Positions 9,327 through 18,182 are shown, counted from the first letter of the stretch. The stretch is DNA of 64,000 bases from Cupriavidus sp. AU9028 (GCF_019795295.1 NZ_JAIMCG010000003.1:62001-126000), one strand, 5' to 3'. Translations and numbers: made by a program. The notes: a model not told the origin generated them from the sequence alone.

Positions 9327-9548
9327 TTGGCTAAGGAAGAACTGATCGAGTTTGGCGGCGTAGTGTCGGAAGCACTGCCGGACAACCGCTATCGTGTACT
9401 GCTGGAAAACGGCGTCGAGATCTGGGCCTATGCATCGGGCAAGATGCAGAAGCACCGCATTCGTATTCTGGCTGGCGACCGCGTCACGCTGGAAATGTCG
9501 CCCTACAACCTGACCAAGGGTCGGATCAACTTCCGTCACAAGAGCTGA
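9327..9548 (+). CDS. infA: Translation initiation factor IF-1, second-type paralogue
   Basis: A 73-residue S1/OB-fold protein that binds the 30S A site and helps choose the initiator tRNA. It begins [13 protein letters not shown] and keeps the IF-1 core [36 protein letters not shown], but differs clearly from the ribosomal-operon IF-1 form. In Burkholderiaceae a divergent infA outside the ribosomal operons is known. The start codon is TTG with a strong ribosome site (AAGGAAGG) 4 nt upstream; no in-frame ATG would preserve the N-terminus. Confidence 0.94.
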   Translation: MAKEELIEFGGVVSEALPDNRYRVLLENGVEIWAYASGKMQKHRIRILAGDRVTLEMSPYNLTKGRINFRHKS

Positions 9549-9852
9549 CGGAAGCAGTACGCGCACAGCGGGCGCCATACCGGCCCGAGCGCTGACGTCT
9601 GCGGGCACGCAGACCTGGGGATTCTCATGCCCCGCCGTGCCCCTCCCCTCTTTTCCCGCCGCCTGCCTTTCCATCCTGCTTCAGGATGTGCCGCCGCTTG
9701 ACCGAGCGAATGCGGCGAGCCCCGACTCGTCCGGACAATCCGGGAAACCGCTGCGGCGTTGCGCCTGTCATATCGTTCACGCATACTGCGCGCGGCGGCA
9801 TGTGTCGCTGCGATAACTTGCGCGCCGCATGGCGCCCCTGTCCCAGGTAGCG
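9549..9852. other. Intergenic region infA-sixA
   Basis: About 300 bp with a small hairpin (GTCTGC/GCAGAC, 9597-9614) that may help end infA transcription. No gene or strong promoter was seen. Confidence 0.4.
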
Positions 9853-10329
9853 ATGAATCTGATTCTCTGGCGCCACGCCGACGCCGAGGCGCTTCCCGAA
9901 ACGCGCAGCTTCGGCCGCACGGCCGACCTGCAACGCGCATTGACACGCCGCGGCCTTCGGCAGGCGGAATTGAGTGCGAAGTGGTTGAAAAACCGCCTGC
10001 CCGCCGACGCGCGCGTGCTGTGCAGCCCGGCCCAACGATGCCGCCAGACCGCAGCGGCCCTGGGCTTTCCCACCGAGGTTCTCGACGCGCTCTCGCCCGA
10101 GGCGGATGCCGCAACCGTCCTGCGCGTTGCAGGGTGGCCGAAGGCACGCGGCACGGTGGTGGTCGTCGGTCACCAGCCGTGGCTGGGTGCAACGGCCAGC
10201 CGCATCCTTGCCGGCCAGGAACAGCCCTGGAGCGTTCACAAGGGCTGCGTGTGGTGGTTCGGCAACGGGGAAAGCGAGCGGCCTACCGGCGCGCAGCTGC
10301 GGGCGGTCATCGACCCCGACTGGCTCTGA
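9853..10329 (+). CDS. sixA: Phosphohistidine phosphatase, SixA-like
   Basis: A 158-residue histidine-phosphatase-family protein. The catalytic RHG-type motif is LWRHADAE near the N-terminus, with a second conserved block VVVVGHQPWLG holding the other active-site His; SPAQRCRQTA supplies the substrate Arg. SixA proteins remove phosphate from phosphohistidine in phosphorelay or PTS proteins. ATG at 9853 was preferred because the family starts with MNLILWRHAxA. It lies before the OlsB-like gene but is separated from it by Pho boxes, so the two may be controlled separately. Confidence 0.85.
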   Translation: MNLILWRHADAEALPETRSFGRTADLQRALTRRGLRQAELSAKWLKNRLPADARVLCSPAQRCRQTAAALGFPTEVLDALSPEADAATVLRVAGWPKARGTVVVVGHQPWLGATASRILAGQEQPWSVHKGCVWWFGNGESERPTGAQLRAVIDPDWL

Positions 10330-10378
10330 GGGGAGCGCCGCGGGCCGGCAGCATCGTCGCGCCAGCGCGAATGCCGGC

Positions 10379-10434
10379 GCGTCACGTAACGGTCATCGGC
10401 GCTTCACGGCGCTGTCACCGCCCTTCCCTACATT
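10379..10434 (+). promoter_or_regulatory. Double Pho box with -10 element before the OlsB-like gene
   Basis: Four 7-mers recur exactly every 11 bp: GCGTCAC (10379), CGGTCAT (10390), GCTTCAC (10401), CTGTCAC (10412). This is the layout of two tandem PhoB boxes (consensus CTGTCAT with 4-bp spacers). A -10-like TACATT starts at 10429, 10 bp after the last repeat, the distance seen in PhoB-activated promoters where the box replaces the -35. Confidence 0.75.
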
Positions 10435-10469
10435 GTTTCGCAACAGTGTCGTCACCCACAGGACATCTG

Positions 10470-11315
10470 ATGCGAGACCTTCCGACGCCTACCCAACCGC
10501 TCTTCGAATCCCTGCCCAATGGCCTGGCCGGCCAGACGGCCCGGAGGCGTCTTCTACGGCCCTCATCTGCGTCAACGGATGCGGCACCTGCTCTCAGCGT
10601 GGCGTGGGCGCGTCACCAGGACGAAGTAGTCGAAGCACAGCGGCTGCGCTACAAGGTCTTTGCCGAAGAGATGGGCGCGCGCCTGTCGTCGCCGGCGGCC
10701 GAGCTGGACGTCGACATGTTCGACCCCTACTGCGATCACCTGATCGTGCGCGACCAGGCCACGCTGAAGGTGGTCGGCACCTACCGCGTGCTGCCGCCTC
10801 ACCAGGCCAAGCGCATCGGCTGCCTCTACTCGGAATCGGAATTCGATCTGGTGCGTCTGGCGCACCTGAAACCGAAGATGGTCGAACTGGGACGCTCCTG
10901 CGTGCACCGCGACTACCGCAGCGGCAGCGTCATCATGGCGCTGTGGGCGGGCCTTGGCGAGTACATGCAGCGCTGGGGCATCGAGTCGATGCTCGGCTGC
11001 GCCAGCGTGCCGATCCACGATGGCGGGCACTATGCGGCGAGCCTGAGCCGGCTGTTCCAGCAACGGCATCTGGCGCCGATCGAATATCACGCGTTCCCGC
11101 GACTGCCGCTGCCGGTGGACGAGCTGAACCAGTCGCTGGAGGTGGACCCCCCCGCCCTGATCAAGGGATATCTGCGCCTTGGCGCCCGGATCTGCGGGCT
11201 GCCGGCCTGGGACCCGGACTTCAACGTGGCGGACTTTCTGACCCTGCTGCGCGTGAACGAGATGAACCCTCGCTATGCGCGCCACTTCCTCGGCCTGCCT
11301 GCGGCGACCGCCTGA
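10470..11315 (+). CDS. olsB: GNAT-fold acyltransferase, probable ornithine N-acyltransferase (OlsB-like)
   Basis: A 281-residue protein of the acyl-homoserine-lactone-synthase-like GNAT group. Visible family features are QRLRYKVFAEEMGA, the DxxDPYCDHLIV block, VGTYRVLPP, and ELGRSCVHRDYRSGSVIMALWAGL. OlsB moves a 3-hydroxyacyl group from ACP to ornithine, the first step of ornithine lipid synthesis; an OlsA partner is not in the window. ATG at 10470 follows ACAGGA. Its promoter carries tandem Pho boxes, which fits a role in replacing phospholipids when phosphate is scarce. It could instead be an uncharacterised acyltransferase of the same fold. Confidence 0.75.
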   Translation: MRDLPTPTQPLFESLPNGLAGQTARRRLLRPSSASTDAAPALSVAWARHQDEVVEAQRLRYKVFAEEMGARLSSPAAELDVDMFDPYCDHLIVRDQATLKVVGTYRVLPPHQAKRIGCLYSESEFDLVRLAHLKPKMVELGRSCVHRDYRSGSVIMALWAGLGEYMQRWGIESMLGCASVPIHDGGHYAASLSRLFQQRHLAPIEYHAFPRLPLPVDELNQSLEVDPPALIKGYLRLGARICGLPAWDPDFNVADFLTLLRVNEMNPRYARHFLGLPAATA

Positions 11316-11331
11316 CTGCCTGTGCGCTTGC

Positions 11332-11358
11332 TGCCATCGGCCACGACGGCCGATGGCA
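11332..11358. terminator. Hairpin between convergent olsB-like and ppx genes
   Basis: TGCCATCGGCC pairs perfectly with GGCCGATGGCA over ACGAC. There is no T run, so it may act with Rho or simply protect the 3' ends of both convergent transcripts. Confidence 0.6.
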
Positions 11359-11363
11359 AGCAC

Positions 11364-12896
11364 CTAGTCGTACACCACCTTGTACCGCATGCCGATGCGC
11401 TCCCACTCGTCGGCTTCCTTGGCCAGGCTGTACTCGATCAGCGGGTTGGCATCGATCCACGCGCGCGGCAGCCGCACCTCGAATCCCTCTTCCAGCGCTT
11501 CGGCGCGCTGACTGACACGGATCTCGGGCAGCTCGACATCCGCCCGGCGCCGGCACAGCACGAAGGCCAGGCGCAGGCAGAACAGCATGCGCCAGTCGAG
11601 GAAACGTCCCCGCCCGGACAGCTTGCCGAGCTTGCCAGCATGGCCGAGCACCAGCGTGGCGAGCCGCGTCTGGTCGGTCCTGGAAAAGCCCGGCATGTCG
11701 GCATGGGTGGCGATGTAGGCCGAGTGCTTGTGATAGCCGCTGTGGGCGATCGACATGCCGATCTCGTGCAGACTGGCCGCCCAGCCGAGCAGGGCGAGGT
11801 TCTCGTCGCGCCGCTCGTTGGCCGGCTCCGGAAACTGCGCGAGCAGGCGCTGCGCGGCCTGGCGTACGCGTGCCGCCTGCGCCCGGTCCACGCCGTAGCG
11901 CCGCACGAACTGGTCCACCGTCACGGTACGCATGTCCTCATGGTGGCTGCGCCCCAGCAGGTCGTAGAGCACGCCCAGCCGCAGCGCCCCCTCGGTGACA
12001 TCCATCCGTTCGATATCCAGTTCGGCGAACACGCCGAGCATGATCGACAGTCCGCCGGGCAGCACCGGAATGCGGTCCGGCTTCAGGCCGATCAGCCGTA
12101 CGCGGTTGGTGTTCTCCGCCTTGATCAGCGCCCGCTTGAGCCGCTCCAGACCCTCGCGCGTGATGCCATGCTCATGCGGGTTGTCGTTCATGCCGTTCAG
12201 CTCGATCAGCTCGGCCAGCGCCCGCGCGGTGCCGGAGGAACCGACCGCCTGCTGCCAGCCGGCGGCGCGATAGTCCCGCACCAGCACCTGGATCTCGCGA
12301 CGCGCCGCCAGCTCGGCCTGCTTCATCGAATAGTCGTCGACATTGCCGCTCGGGAAGAACTGGCGGCTATGCGACACGCAGCCGATATACAGGCTCTCCA
12401 TCAGCCTGGCGTCATAGCCGCTGCCGATGATGAATTCCGTCGAGCCGCCGCCGATATCGACCACCAGCCGGTTGCCGGTGCAGGCGGGCGCGTCGTGCGA
12501 GGCGCCCAGGTAGATCAGGCGGGCTTCCTCGCGGCCGGCGATGATCTCGATGGGGAAGCCCAGCGCGTTCTCCGCCTCGATCAGGAATTCGCTGGCGTTG
12601 CGGGCCACGCGCAGGGTATTGGTGGCCACCGCGCGGACATGCGCCGGAGAGAATTCGCGCAGCCGGTCGCCAAAACGCCGCAGCGCCTCCACCCCTCGGC
12701 TGCGCGCGGGCTGGTCCAGGTATTTGTCGGCGGTCAGGCCAGCGGCCAGCCGCACCGGCTCGCGCATCGCATCGACCTGGAAGATCTGGCTGGCCGGGCC
12801 GCTGGCGGTCTGCACGACATCGACGCGGCCGATCATCAGCCGGAAACTGTTCGATCCCATGTCGACGGCGGCTAGCAGGCGTGGAGTATCGTTCAT
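11364..12896 (-). CDS. ppx: Exopolyphosphatase, Ppx/GppA family
   Basis: A 510-residue ASKHA-fold phosphatase that removes terminal phosphate from polyphosphate (or pppGpp). The N-terminal phosphate-binding loop AAVDMGSNSFRLMIGRV and the second loop VVDIGGGSTEFIIG are intact, and a C-terminal HD-like region (WAASLHEIGMSIAHSGYHKHSAYI) follows, so it is a full-length Ppx. ATG at 12896 puts the family start MNDTPRLLAAVDMGSNS at the N-terminus; no clear ribosome site is visible. It diverges from ppk, the enzyme that makes its substrate. Confidence 0.94.
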   Translation of the reverse strand: MNDTPRLLAAVDMGSNSFRLMIGRVDVVQTASGPASQIFQVDAMREPVRLAAGLTADKYLDQPARSRGVEALRRFGDRLREFSPAHVRAVATNTLRVARNASEFLIEAENALGFPIEIIAGREEARLIYLGASHDAPACTGNRLVVDIGGGSTEFIIGSGYDARLMESLYIGCVSHSRQFFPSGNVDDYSMKQAELAARREIQVLVRDYRAAGWQQAVGSSGTARALAELIELNGMNDNPHEHGITREGLERLKRALIKAENTNRVRLIGLKPDRIPVLPGGLSIMLGVFAELDIERMDVTEGALRLGVLYDLLGRSHHEDMRTVTVDQFVRRYGVDRAQAARVRQAAQRLLAQFPEPANERRDENLALLGWAASLHEIGMSIAHSGYHKHSAYIATHADMPGFSRTDQTRLATLVLGHAGKLGKLSGRGRFLDWRMLFCLRLAFVLCRRRADVELPEIRVSQRAEALEEGFEVRLPRAWIDANPLIEYSLAKEADEWERIGMRYKVVYD

Positions 12897-13054
12897 TGAT
12901 GGTTTCGTATTGGTCGCCCCGTCATCCGGGATGCCCGACGGCCGCTCCGGTGCGGTTGCGCGGGCGGTCGGAGCGGCAGGCGAAGCCCGGCTGCGCCGGC
13001 ATGGGGACATCGAGAATATGTCCTGTGCATGTCGGTGTCGTGACAGAATTCAGA

Positions 13055-13088
13055 ATGTCATCACGCTGACACGGTTCCATGCAAAAGT
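13055..13088 (+). promoter_or_regulatory. Candidate Pho box upstream of ppk
   Basis: ATGTCAT (13055) and CTGACAC (13066) are spaced like a single Pho box (11 bp). The expected -10 position (13083) reads AAAAGT, a poor match, so this site is weaker than those before pstS and olsB. Confidence 0.4.
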
Positions 13089-13117
13089 CCAAGCATCGCC
13101 ATTCGAAGGTCATGCCC

Positions 13118-15196
13118 ATGACGACCACGCCGTCCGGTACGCTGCTCAACCGCGAACTTGGCATGCTGGAATTCAACTCCCGTGTCCTGGCACAGGCGGC
13201 CGATCCGTCCGTCCCCCTGCTCGAGCGGCTGCGTTTCGTCTGCATCGTATCGAGCAACCTCGACGAGTTCTTCGAGATCCGGATGGCGGGCCTGAAGGAG
13301 CAGATGCGCGACAACCCGTCCGGACTGACGCAGGACGGGCTGTCGGTGCAGCAGGCCTACCAGCTGGCGACGCAGCGCACGCAGCGGCTCGTTGCAGCGC
13401 AGTATGCCATGCTCCAGGACGTTATCCTGCCGCTGCTCGAACGCGAGGGTGTGTTTTTCCACCTGACCGGTTCCTGGAACGAAGCGCAGCGCAAATGGGC
13501 ACGCGAGTTTTTCGTGCGCGAACTCGGACCGGTGCTGACGCCGATCGCGCTCGACCCCGCGCATCCCTTCCCGCGCGTGCTCAACAAGAGCCTGAACTTC
13601 GTGGTCGAACTGTCCGGCAAGGACGCCTTCGGGCGCGAGGCCGAGCTGGCCATCGTGCAGGCGCCGCGGGCCCTGCCGCGGGTGGTGCAGATGCCGGAGG
13701 AGCTGTCCGGCTACCCCTACGGCTTCGTGCTGCTGTCCTCCTTCATGCAGAGCTTCGTGCACGAGCTGTTCCCGGCGATCACGGTCGACGGTTGCTACCA
13801 GTTCCGTGTCACGCGCAATTCGGATCTGTTCGTCTCCGAGGACGACATCACGGACCTGCGCGAGGCGCTGCAGGGCGAACTGCCCTCGCGGCACTACGGC
13901 GATGCCGTGCGGCTGGAGGTATCGGCGGAGACGCCGCCCGCCCTGACGCGCCGCCTGCTCAACGAAATCGGCCTGGGGGAGCAGGACCTCTACCGCGTCA
14001 GCGGGCCGGTCAACCTGGTGCGGCTGATGCCGATCCCGGACATGGTCGATCGGCCTGCATTGAAGTACCCGCCGCACGTGCCGATGGCGGTCAAGGCGTT
14101 CGCCGGCGGCCAGCCGATGTTCGACGTGATTCGCCAGCGCGACGTGCTGCTGCACCACCCTTACGAGAGCTTCAATTCGGTGCTGGACCTGCTGCAGCTG
14201 GCGGCCAACGATCCGGACGTGGTGGCTATCAAGCAGACCGTCTACCGCACCGGCAACGACTCGGCGGTGATGGATGCGCTGATGACGGCGGTGCGCAATG
14301 GCAAGGACGTCACGGTGGTGGTCGAGCTGCTGGCGCGCTTCGACGAGGAAACCAATATCAACTGGGCCGAGCGGCTGGAATCGGCCGGCGCCCACGTGGT
14401 GTACGGGGTGGTCGGTCACAAGTGCCACGCCAAGATGCTGCTGATCGTGCGGCGCGAATCCGCGGCGCCGAAGAACCGCCAGACGCGACTGCGCCGCTAC
14501 GTTCATCTGGGCACGGGCAACTACCATCCGCGCACCGCACGGCTTTATACCGACTTCGGCCTGTTGACCGCCAACGAGGAAGTCTGCGAGGACGTGCATC
14601 ACGTCTTCCAGCTGCTGACCGGTACCGCGGGCTCGATCAAGCTGCACCATCTGTGGCAGTCGCCGTTCACGATGCAGAGCAACCTGGTCGAGAACATCCG
14701 CGCGGAGGCGCGCAACGCGCGCGCGGGCAAGCCGGCACGGATCATCGCCAAGATGAACGCGCTGCTCGAACCCTCGGTGATCGACGAGCTGTACAACGCC
14801 TCGCGCGCCGGGGTGAAGATCGACCTGATCGTGCGCGGCGTCTGCGCGCTGCGTCCAGGCGTGCCCGGAATGTCGGAGAACATCACGGTGCGATCGATCG
14901 TGGGCCGCTTCCTCGAGCATCACCGGGTCAACTACTTCCTTGCCGGCGGCAGCGAACTGCTGTACCTGTCCAGCGCCGACTGGATGGACCGCAACCTGTT
15001 CCGCCGCGTCGAGGTCGCCTTCCCCATCCTGGACAAGACGCTGAAGGCCCGGGTGATCCGGGAAAGCCTGCTGGTGCATCTGGACGACAACGCGTCGGCG
15101 TGGGTGATGCAGCCGGATGGCACCTACCTGCAGCAGGCCAATGGCGACAAGGACCGCCGCGTCAGCCAGATCGAACTGCTGGCGATGTTTACCTGA
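13118..15196 (+). CDS. ppk: Polyphosphate kinase 1
   Basis: A 692-residue cytoplasmic or membrane-associated enzyme that makes polyphosphate from ATP through a phosphohistidine. The N-terminus LLNRELGMLEFNSRVLAQA is the PPK1 signature; the catalytic-domain His motifs are VGHKCHAKM and FLEHHRVNYFL, and HLGTGNYHPRTARLYTDFG is conserved. ATG at 13118 is preferred over 13079: GAAGGT lies 7 nt upstream, the length then matches the ~690-residue family, and a possible Pho box with its -10 would fall inside the longer version. Confidence 0.94.
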   Translation: MTTTPSGTLLNRELGMLEFNSRVLAQAADPSVPLLERLRFVCIVSSNLDEFFEIRMAGLKEQMRDNPSGLTQDGLSVQQAYQLATQRTQRLVAAQYAMLQDVILPLLEREGVFFHLTGSWNEAQRKWAREFFVRELGPVLTPIALDPAHPFPRVLNKSLNFVVELSGKDAFGREAELAIVQAPRALPRVVQMPEELSGYPYGFVLLSSFMQSFVHELFPAITVDGCYQFRVTRNSDLFVSEDDITDLREALQGELPSRHYGDAVRLEVSAETPPALTRRLLNEIGLGEQDLYRVSGPVNLVRLMPIPDMVDRPALKYPPHVPMAVKAFAGGQPMFDVIRQRDVLLHHPYESFNSVLDLLQLAANDPDVVAIKQTVYRTGNDSAVMDALMTAVRNGKDVTVVVELLARFDEETNINWAERLESAGAHVVYGVVGHKCHAKMLLIVRRESAAPKNRQTRLRRYVHLGTGNYHPRTARLYTDFGLLTANEEVCEDVHHVFQLLTGTAGSIKLHHLWQSPFTMQSNLVENIRAEARNARAGKPARIIAKMNALLEPSVIDELYNASRAGVKIDLIVRGVCALRPGVPGMSENITVRSIVGRFLEHHRVNYFLAGGSELLYLSSADWMDRNLFRRVEVAFPILDKTLKARVIRESLLVHLDDNASAWVMQPDGTYLQQANGDKDRRVSQIELLAMFT

Positions 15197-15205
15197 CGCG
15201 GCGAC

Positions 15206-15231
15206 GCCGCCCCTCGGCGGCCCTGCCGGTT
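15206..15231 (+). terminator. Possible terminator of ppk
   Basis: GCCGCC/GGCGGC hairpin with a CCTC loop, followed after a few bases by TTCCTTTTC. It lies in the 40-bp gap between convergent ppk and phoR. Confidence 0.4.
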
Positions 15232-15236
15232 CCTTT

Positions 15237-16535
15237 TCACTGGCGGACGCTTCGGTCCGTCGGAAACACCACGCGGAACACGCTGCCCTTGCCCACTTCG
15301 CTGCTGATGCGCAGCTCGGCATGGTGGCGCGACAACACGTGCTTGACGATGGCCAGGCCAAGGCCGGTGCCACCTGTATCGCGCGAGCGGCTGCGGTCGA
15401 CGCGGTAGAAGCGCTCCGTCAGCCGCGGAATATGCTCGGCATCGATGCCAAGCCCGGTGTCCTTGACGGCGAATACCGCGTGCCCGTGCTGCCAGTCCAG
15501 GCAGATGCAGATGCGGCCGCCGGCCGGCGTATAGCGGATGGCGTTGGTGACCAGATTGCCGAATGCCGACATCAGTTCGCTATGCGTGCCCCGGATGCCG
15601 ACCGTCGGATCGATCTCGGTATCGATGGCATGCCTGCCCTGCGACAGTGCCTCGGCGTCATGCACCAGATGCTGCACCACCGCGGCGATGTCGATCCGAT
15701 CCTGGCTGGGCGGCTGCATGTCGCTCTCCAGCTTGGCCAGCGCCAGCAGGTCCTCGACGATATGCTGCATCCGCATGGACTGCGTCAGCATCATGTCGAC
15801 GTAGCGGCGCTGGTCCTCCGGAGATACCGGGAGGTCGCGCATGGTTTCCAGGAAGCCGGTCAGCACCGTCAGCGGCGTCTTCAGCTCGTGCGACACGTTG
15901 GCGACGAAGTCGCGCCGCATCGCCTCGGTGTTCTCGAGCTTGGTGATGTCCTGGGTCAGCACGAGCTTGCGGTTGTCGCCGTAGGGAAGCACCTGCACCG
16001 CGATCACGTTCTGCTTGTGCTCGCCCATGTCGCGCATTTGCAGCGGTTCGTCGTAGCGTTGCAGCATCAGGTACTGGACGAACTCCGGGCGCCGGATCAG
16101 GTGCGTGATGCGCTGGCGGACATCGCGCCGCGCATTGAGGCCAAAATGCAGTTCGGCAACCTCGTTGCACCATTCGATCTGGTCGGCGTCGTCGAGCATC
16201 AGCACGCCGTTGGGCGACGCCTGGATGGCCTGGATGAAGCGGGTGTGCTGCTGCTCGACCTGCAGCACCTGCATGCGCCAGCGCTTGACCAGCCGGTGCA
16301 GGCGGTAATACACCTCGCCCCATAGCCCGAGCGCGCTCGGGATGTCGCCATACGCGGGGGCGTCCAGCACCTTCCACAGCCGGTTGATCTGGTACAGGTA
16401 GTACAGCAGCAGCGCCATCAGCACGCCGCAGGCGAGCCCGAGGGCGGCCTGGGGACTGACGGTCAGATACATGGCCAGCGTCCCGATCGCGATGAGGATC
16501 AGGACGGCCAGCGAGCGGGCCCAGATGACGTTCAT
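15237..16535 (-). CDS. phoR: Phosphate regulon sensor histidine kinase PhoR
   Basis: A 432-residue membrane kinase. Two N-terminal membrane helices lie within about the first 50 residues, followed by a charged linker, a PAS domain (FIQAIQASPNGVLMLDDADQ), HisKA with phospho-accepting His in NVSHELKTPLTVL, and a HATPase with NLVTNAIRYTPAGG, KDTGLGID and GGTGLGLAI. No large periplasmic domain is present, as usual for PhoR, which senses phosphate through the Pst-PhoU complex. ATG at 16535 removes a low-complexity N-terminal extension. A 147-bp gap separates it from phoB. Confidence 0.94.
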   Translation of the reverse strand: MNVIWARSLAVLILIAIGTLAMYLTVSPQAALGLACGVLMALLLYYLYQINRLWKVLDAPAYGDIPSALGLWGEVYYRLHRLVKRWRMQVLQVEQQHTRFIQAIQASPNGVLMLDDADQIEWCNEVAELHFGLNARRDVRQRITHLIRRPEFVQYLMLQRYDEPLQMRDMGEHKQNVIAVQVLPYGDNRKLVLTQDITKLENTEAMRRDFVANVSHELKTPLTVLTGFLETMRDLPVSPEDQRRYVDMMLTQSMRMQHIVEDLLALAKLESDMQPPSQDRIDIAAVVQHLVHDAEALSQGRHAIDTEIDPTVGIRGTHSELMSAFGNLVTNAIRYTPAGGRICICLDWQHGHAVFAVKDTGLGIDAEHIPRLTERFYRVDRSRSRDTGGTGLGLAIVKHVLSRHHAELRISSEVGKGSVFRVVFPTDRSVRQ

Positions 16536-16682
16536 GGTTGCAGCTTCGAGGGGCCGGGCGCTCCGCCGTCGCGGCCGGCCCGCGCCGGATGGGGCGCAGT
16601 GTGCCACGAAACCGGCGAGGCGAGCCCGGGGGCGCCACGGGGGCAGCGGAATCCGGGCGCCGAGATTGCCGGCCCGTTGCTG

Positions 16683-17390
16683 TCAGAGTCCGGGCGTGCG
16701 CGCGAGCCGGTAGCCGCTTCCACGCACCGTCTCGATCATCGCGCTGAATCCGCCCGGGGCGAGCGCGGCGCGCAGGCGCTTGATATGAACGTCCACCGTG
16801 CGCTCCTCGACAAAGACGTGGTCGCCCCACACCTGGTCCAGCAGCTGCGAGCGGCTGTGTACGCGCTCCGGATGGGTCATCAGGAAATGCAGCAGACGGA
16901 ATTCGGTCGGCCCGAGATCGAGCCGGATGGGACCGGACTCGTTCTCTCCGGTGACGCGATGGGTCGCCGGGTCCAGCTTCAGGCCGTTGATCGACACCAC
17001 ATCGTCAGTCAGCTGCGGCGCACGGCGGCGCAGCACCGCCTTGATGCGCGCCAGCAGCTCCTTCGGCGAGAACGGCTTGGTGACGTAGTCGTCGGCGCCC
17101 GCTTCCAGGCCCATCACCTTGTCCTGTTCCTCGCTGCGCGCGGTCAGCATGATGATGGGGATCTGCTTGGTCCGCTCGTTGTTGCGCAGTTCCTTGGCGA
17201 ACACGGCGCCCGACTTGCCGGGAAGCATCCAGTCCAGCAGCACCAGGTCGGGCAGCACATCGCTCATCAGCGACAGCGCCTGCTCGGCATTGTAGGCACG
17301 GATCGGATAGTGACCCGCGTGCTGCAAGTTGACCGCGATCAGCTCGGCGATGGCCGGCTCGTCCTCGACGACCAGAATACTGCTAGGCAT
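16683..17390 (-). CDS. phoB: Phosphate regulon response regulator PhoB
   Basis: A 235-residue OmpR-class regulator. The receiver domain has the acidic pair ED near residues 9-10, the phosphorylated Asp at about 53 (LVLLDWMLPGKSG), the conserved Thr in MLTAR and Lys in VTKPFSPKELLAR; the winged-helix domain includes EFRLLHFLMTHPERVHSR and a recognition helix region ERTVDVHIKRLR. PhoB binds 7-bp repeats spaced 11 bp, sites for which are seen before pstS and olsB. It starts 27 bp after phoU, so it is probably co-transcribed with the pst genes. Confidence 0.96.
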   Translation of the reverse strand: MPSSILVVEDEPAIAELIAVNLQHAGHYPIRAYNAEQALSLMSDVLPDLVLLDWMLPGKSGAVFAKELRNNERTKQIPIIMLTARSEEQDKVMGLEAGADDYVTKPFSPKELLARIKAVLRRRAPQLTDDVVSINGLKLDPATHRVTGENESGPIRLDLGPTEFRLLHFLMTHPERVHSRSQLLDQVWGDHVFVEERTVDVHIKRLRAALAPGGFSAMIETVRGSGYRLARTPGL

Positions 17391-17417
17391 GTGTGAGATT
17401 CTCCGCTGATGGCAGGT

Positions 17418-18122
17418 TCAGCTCAGGGCTTCCTTCTCCATGGCCTCGCGCGAGGTATGGCGGACATCGGTGCCCTTGACGATATAGATGATGAACTCGG
17501 CGATATTCTTGGCATGGTCGCCGATCCGCTCCACCGCCTTGGCGATGAAGAGGAAGTCCAGCGCCACCGAGATGGTGCGCGGGTCTTCCATCATGTAGGT
17601 GATCAGCTTGCGCACGAAGGCACGGAACTCGTCGTCGATGGCCTGATCGTCCTTGACGATGCGTGCCGCGGCGGCCGTATCCAGGCGCGCGAACGCATCC
17701 AGCGACTGGCGCAGCAGCGCCACCGCCAGTTCGCCCGCCAGCTTGACCTCGGCATAGTTGATGCCGCCGGCGCCGGTTTCTTCCATGATATGGCGGGTAC
17801 GGCGGGCGATCTTCTCCGCTTCATCGCCGGCGCGCTCCAGATTGGTGATGGTCTTGGAGATCGCCATCACCAGGCGCAAGTCGCGGGCGGTCGGTTGCCG
17901 GCGCGCGATGATGTTGTTGCAGTCGGCGTCGATTTCCACTTCCAGCGCATTGATCTGCAGCTCGCGCTCGATCACCTGGTCGATCAGGTTGGTATCGAAC
18001 TCGGCAAGCGCCTTCATGGCGGTGGCGATCTGCGCCTCGACCAGGCCGCCCATCTGCAGCAGCTTGGTGTTCACGGCGTTCAGATCGGCGTCGAATTGCG
18101 TCGACAGGTGCTTGTCGGACAT
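17418..18122 (-). CDS. phoU: Phosphate transport regulator PhoU
   Basis: A 234-residue all-helical protein of two PhoU repeats (each with a GDEAEKIA or GDHAKNIAE metal-binding E/DxxxD motif). It passes the phosphate status from PstSCAB to PhoR and keeps the kinase silent when phosphate is plentiful. ATG at 18122 gives the family start MSDKHLSTQFDADL; the upstream in-frame extension is only a translated tandem repeat (TPYTPY). Confidence 0.95.
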   Translation of the reverse strand: MSDKHLSTQFDADLNAVNTKLLQMGGLVEAQIATAMKALAEFDTNLIDQVIERELQINALEVEIDADCNNIIARRQPTARDLRLVMAISKTITNLERAGDEAEKIARRTRHIMEETGAGGINYAEVKLAGELAVALLRQSLDAFARLDTAAAARIVKDDQAIDDEFRAFVRKLITYMMEDPRTISVALDFLFIAKAVERIGDHAKNIAEFIIYIVKGTDVRHTSREAMEKEALS

Positions 18123-18182
18123 CGTTTTCTCCTGGCCACGGCTTCGGGCCTGCATCAGCCGGCTTGCCCGGTGGTTTGGTTT

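Noticed and set aside
9764-9785. CTGTCAT followed by TTCAC near sixA as a Pho box
   Set aside because: The spacing is 9 bp rather than 11 bp, so PhoB binding is not expected.
13061-15373. Long frame opposite ppk (770 codons) and a similar one opposite ftsH (667 codons)
   Set aside because: Both are antisense shadows of well-identified genes, with no recognisable domain.
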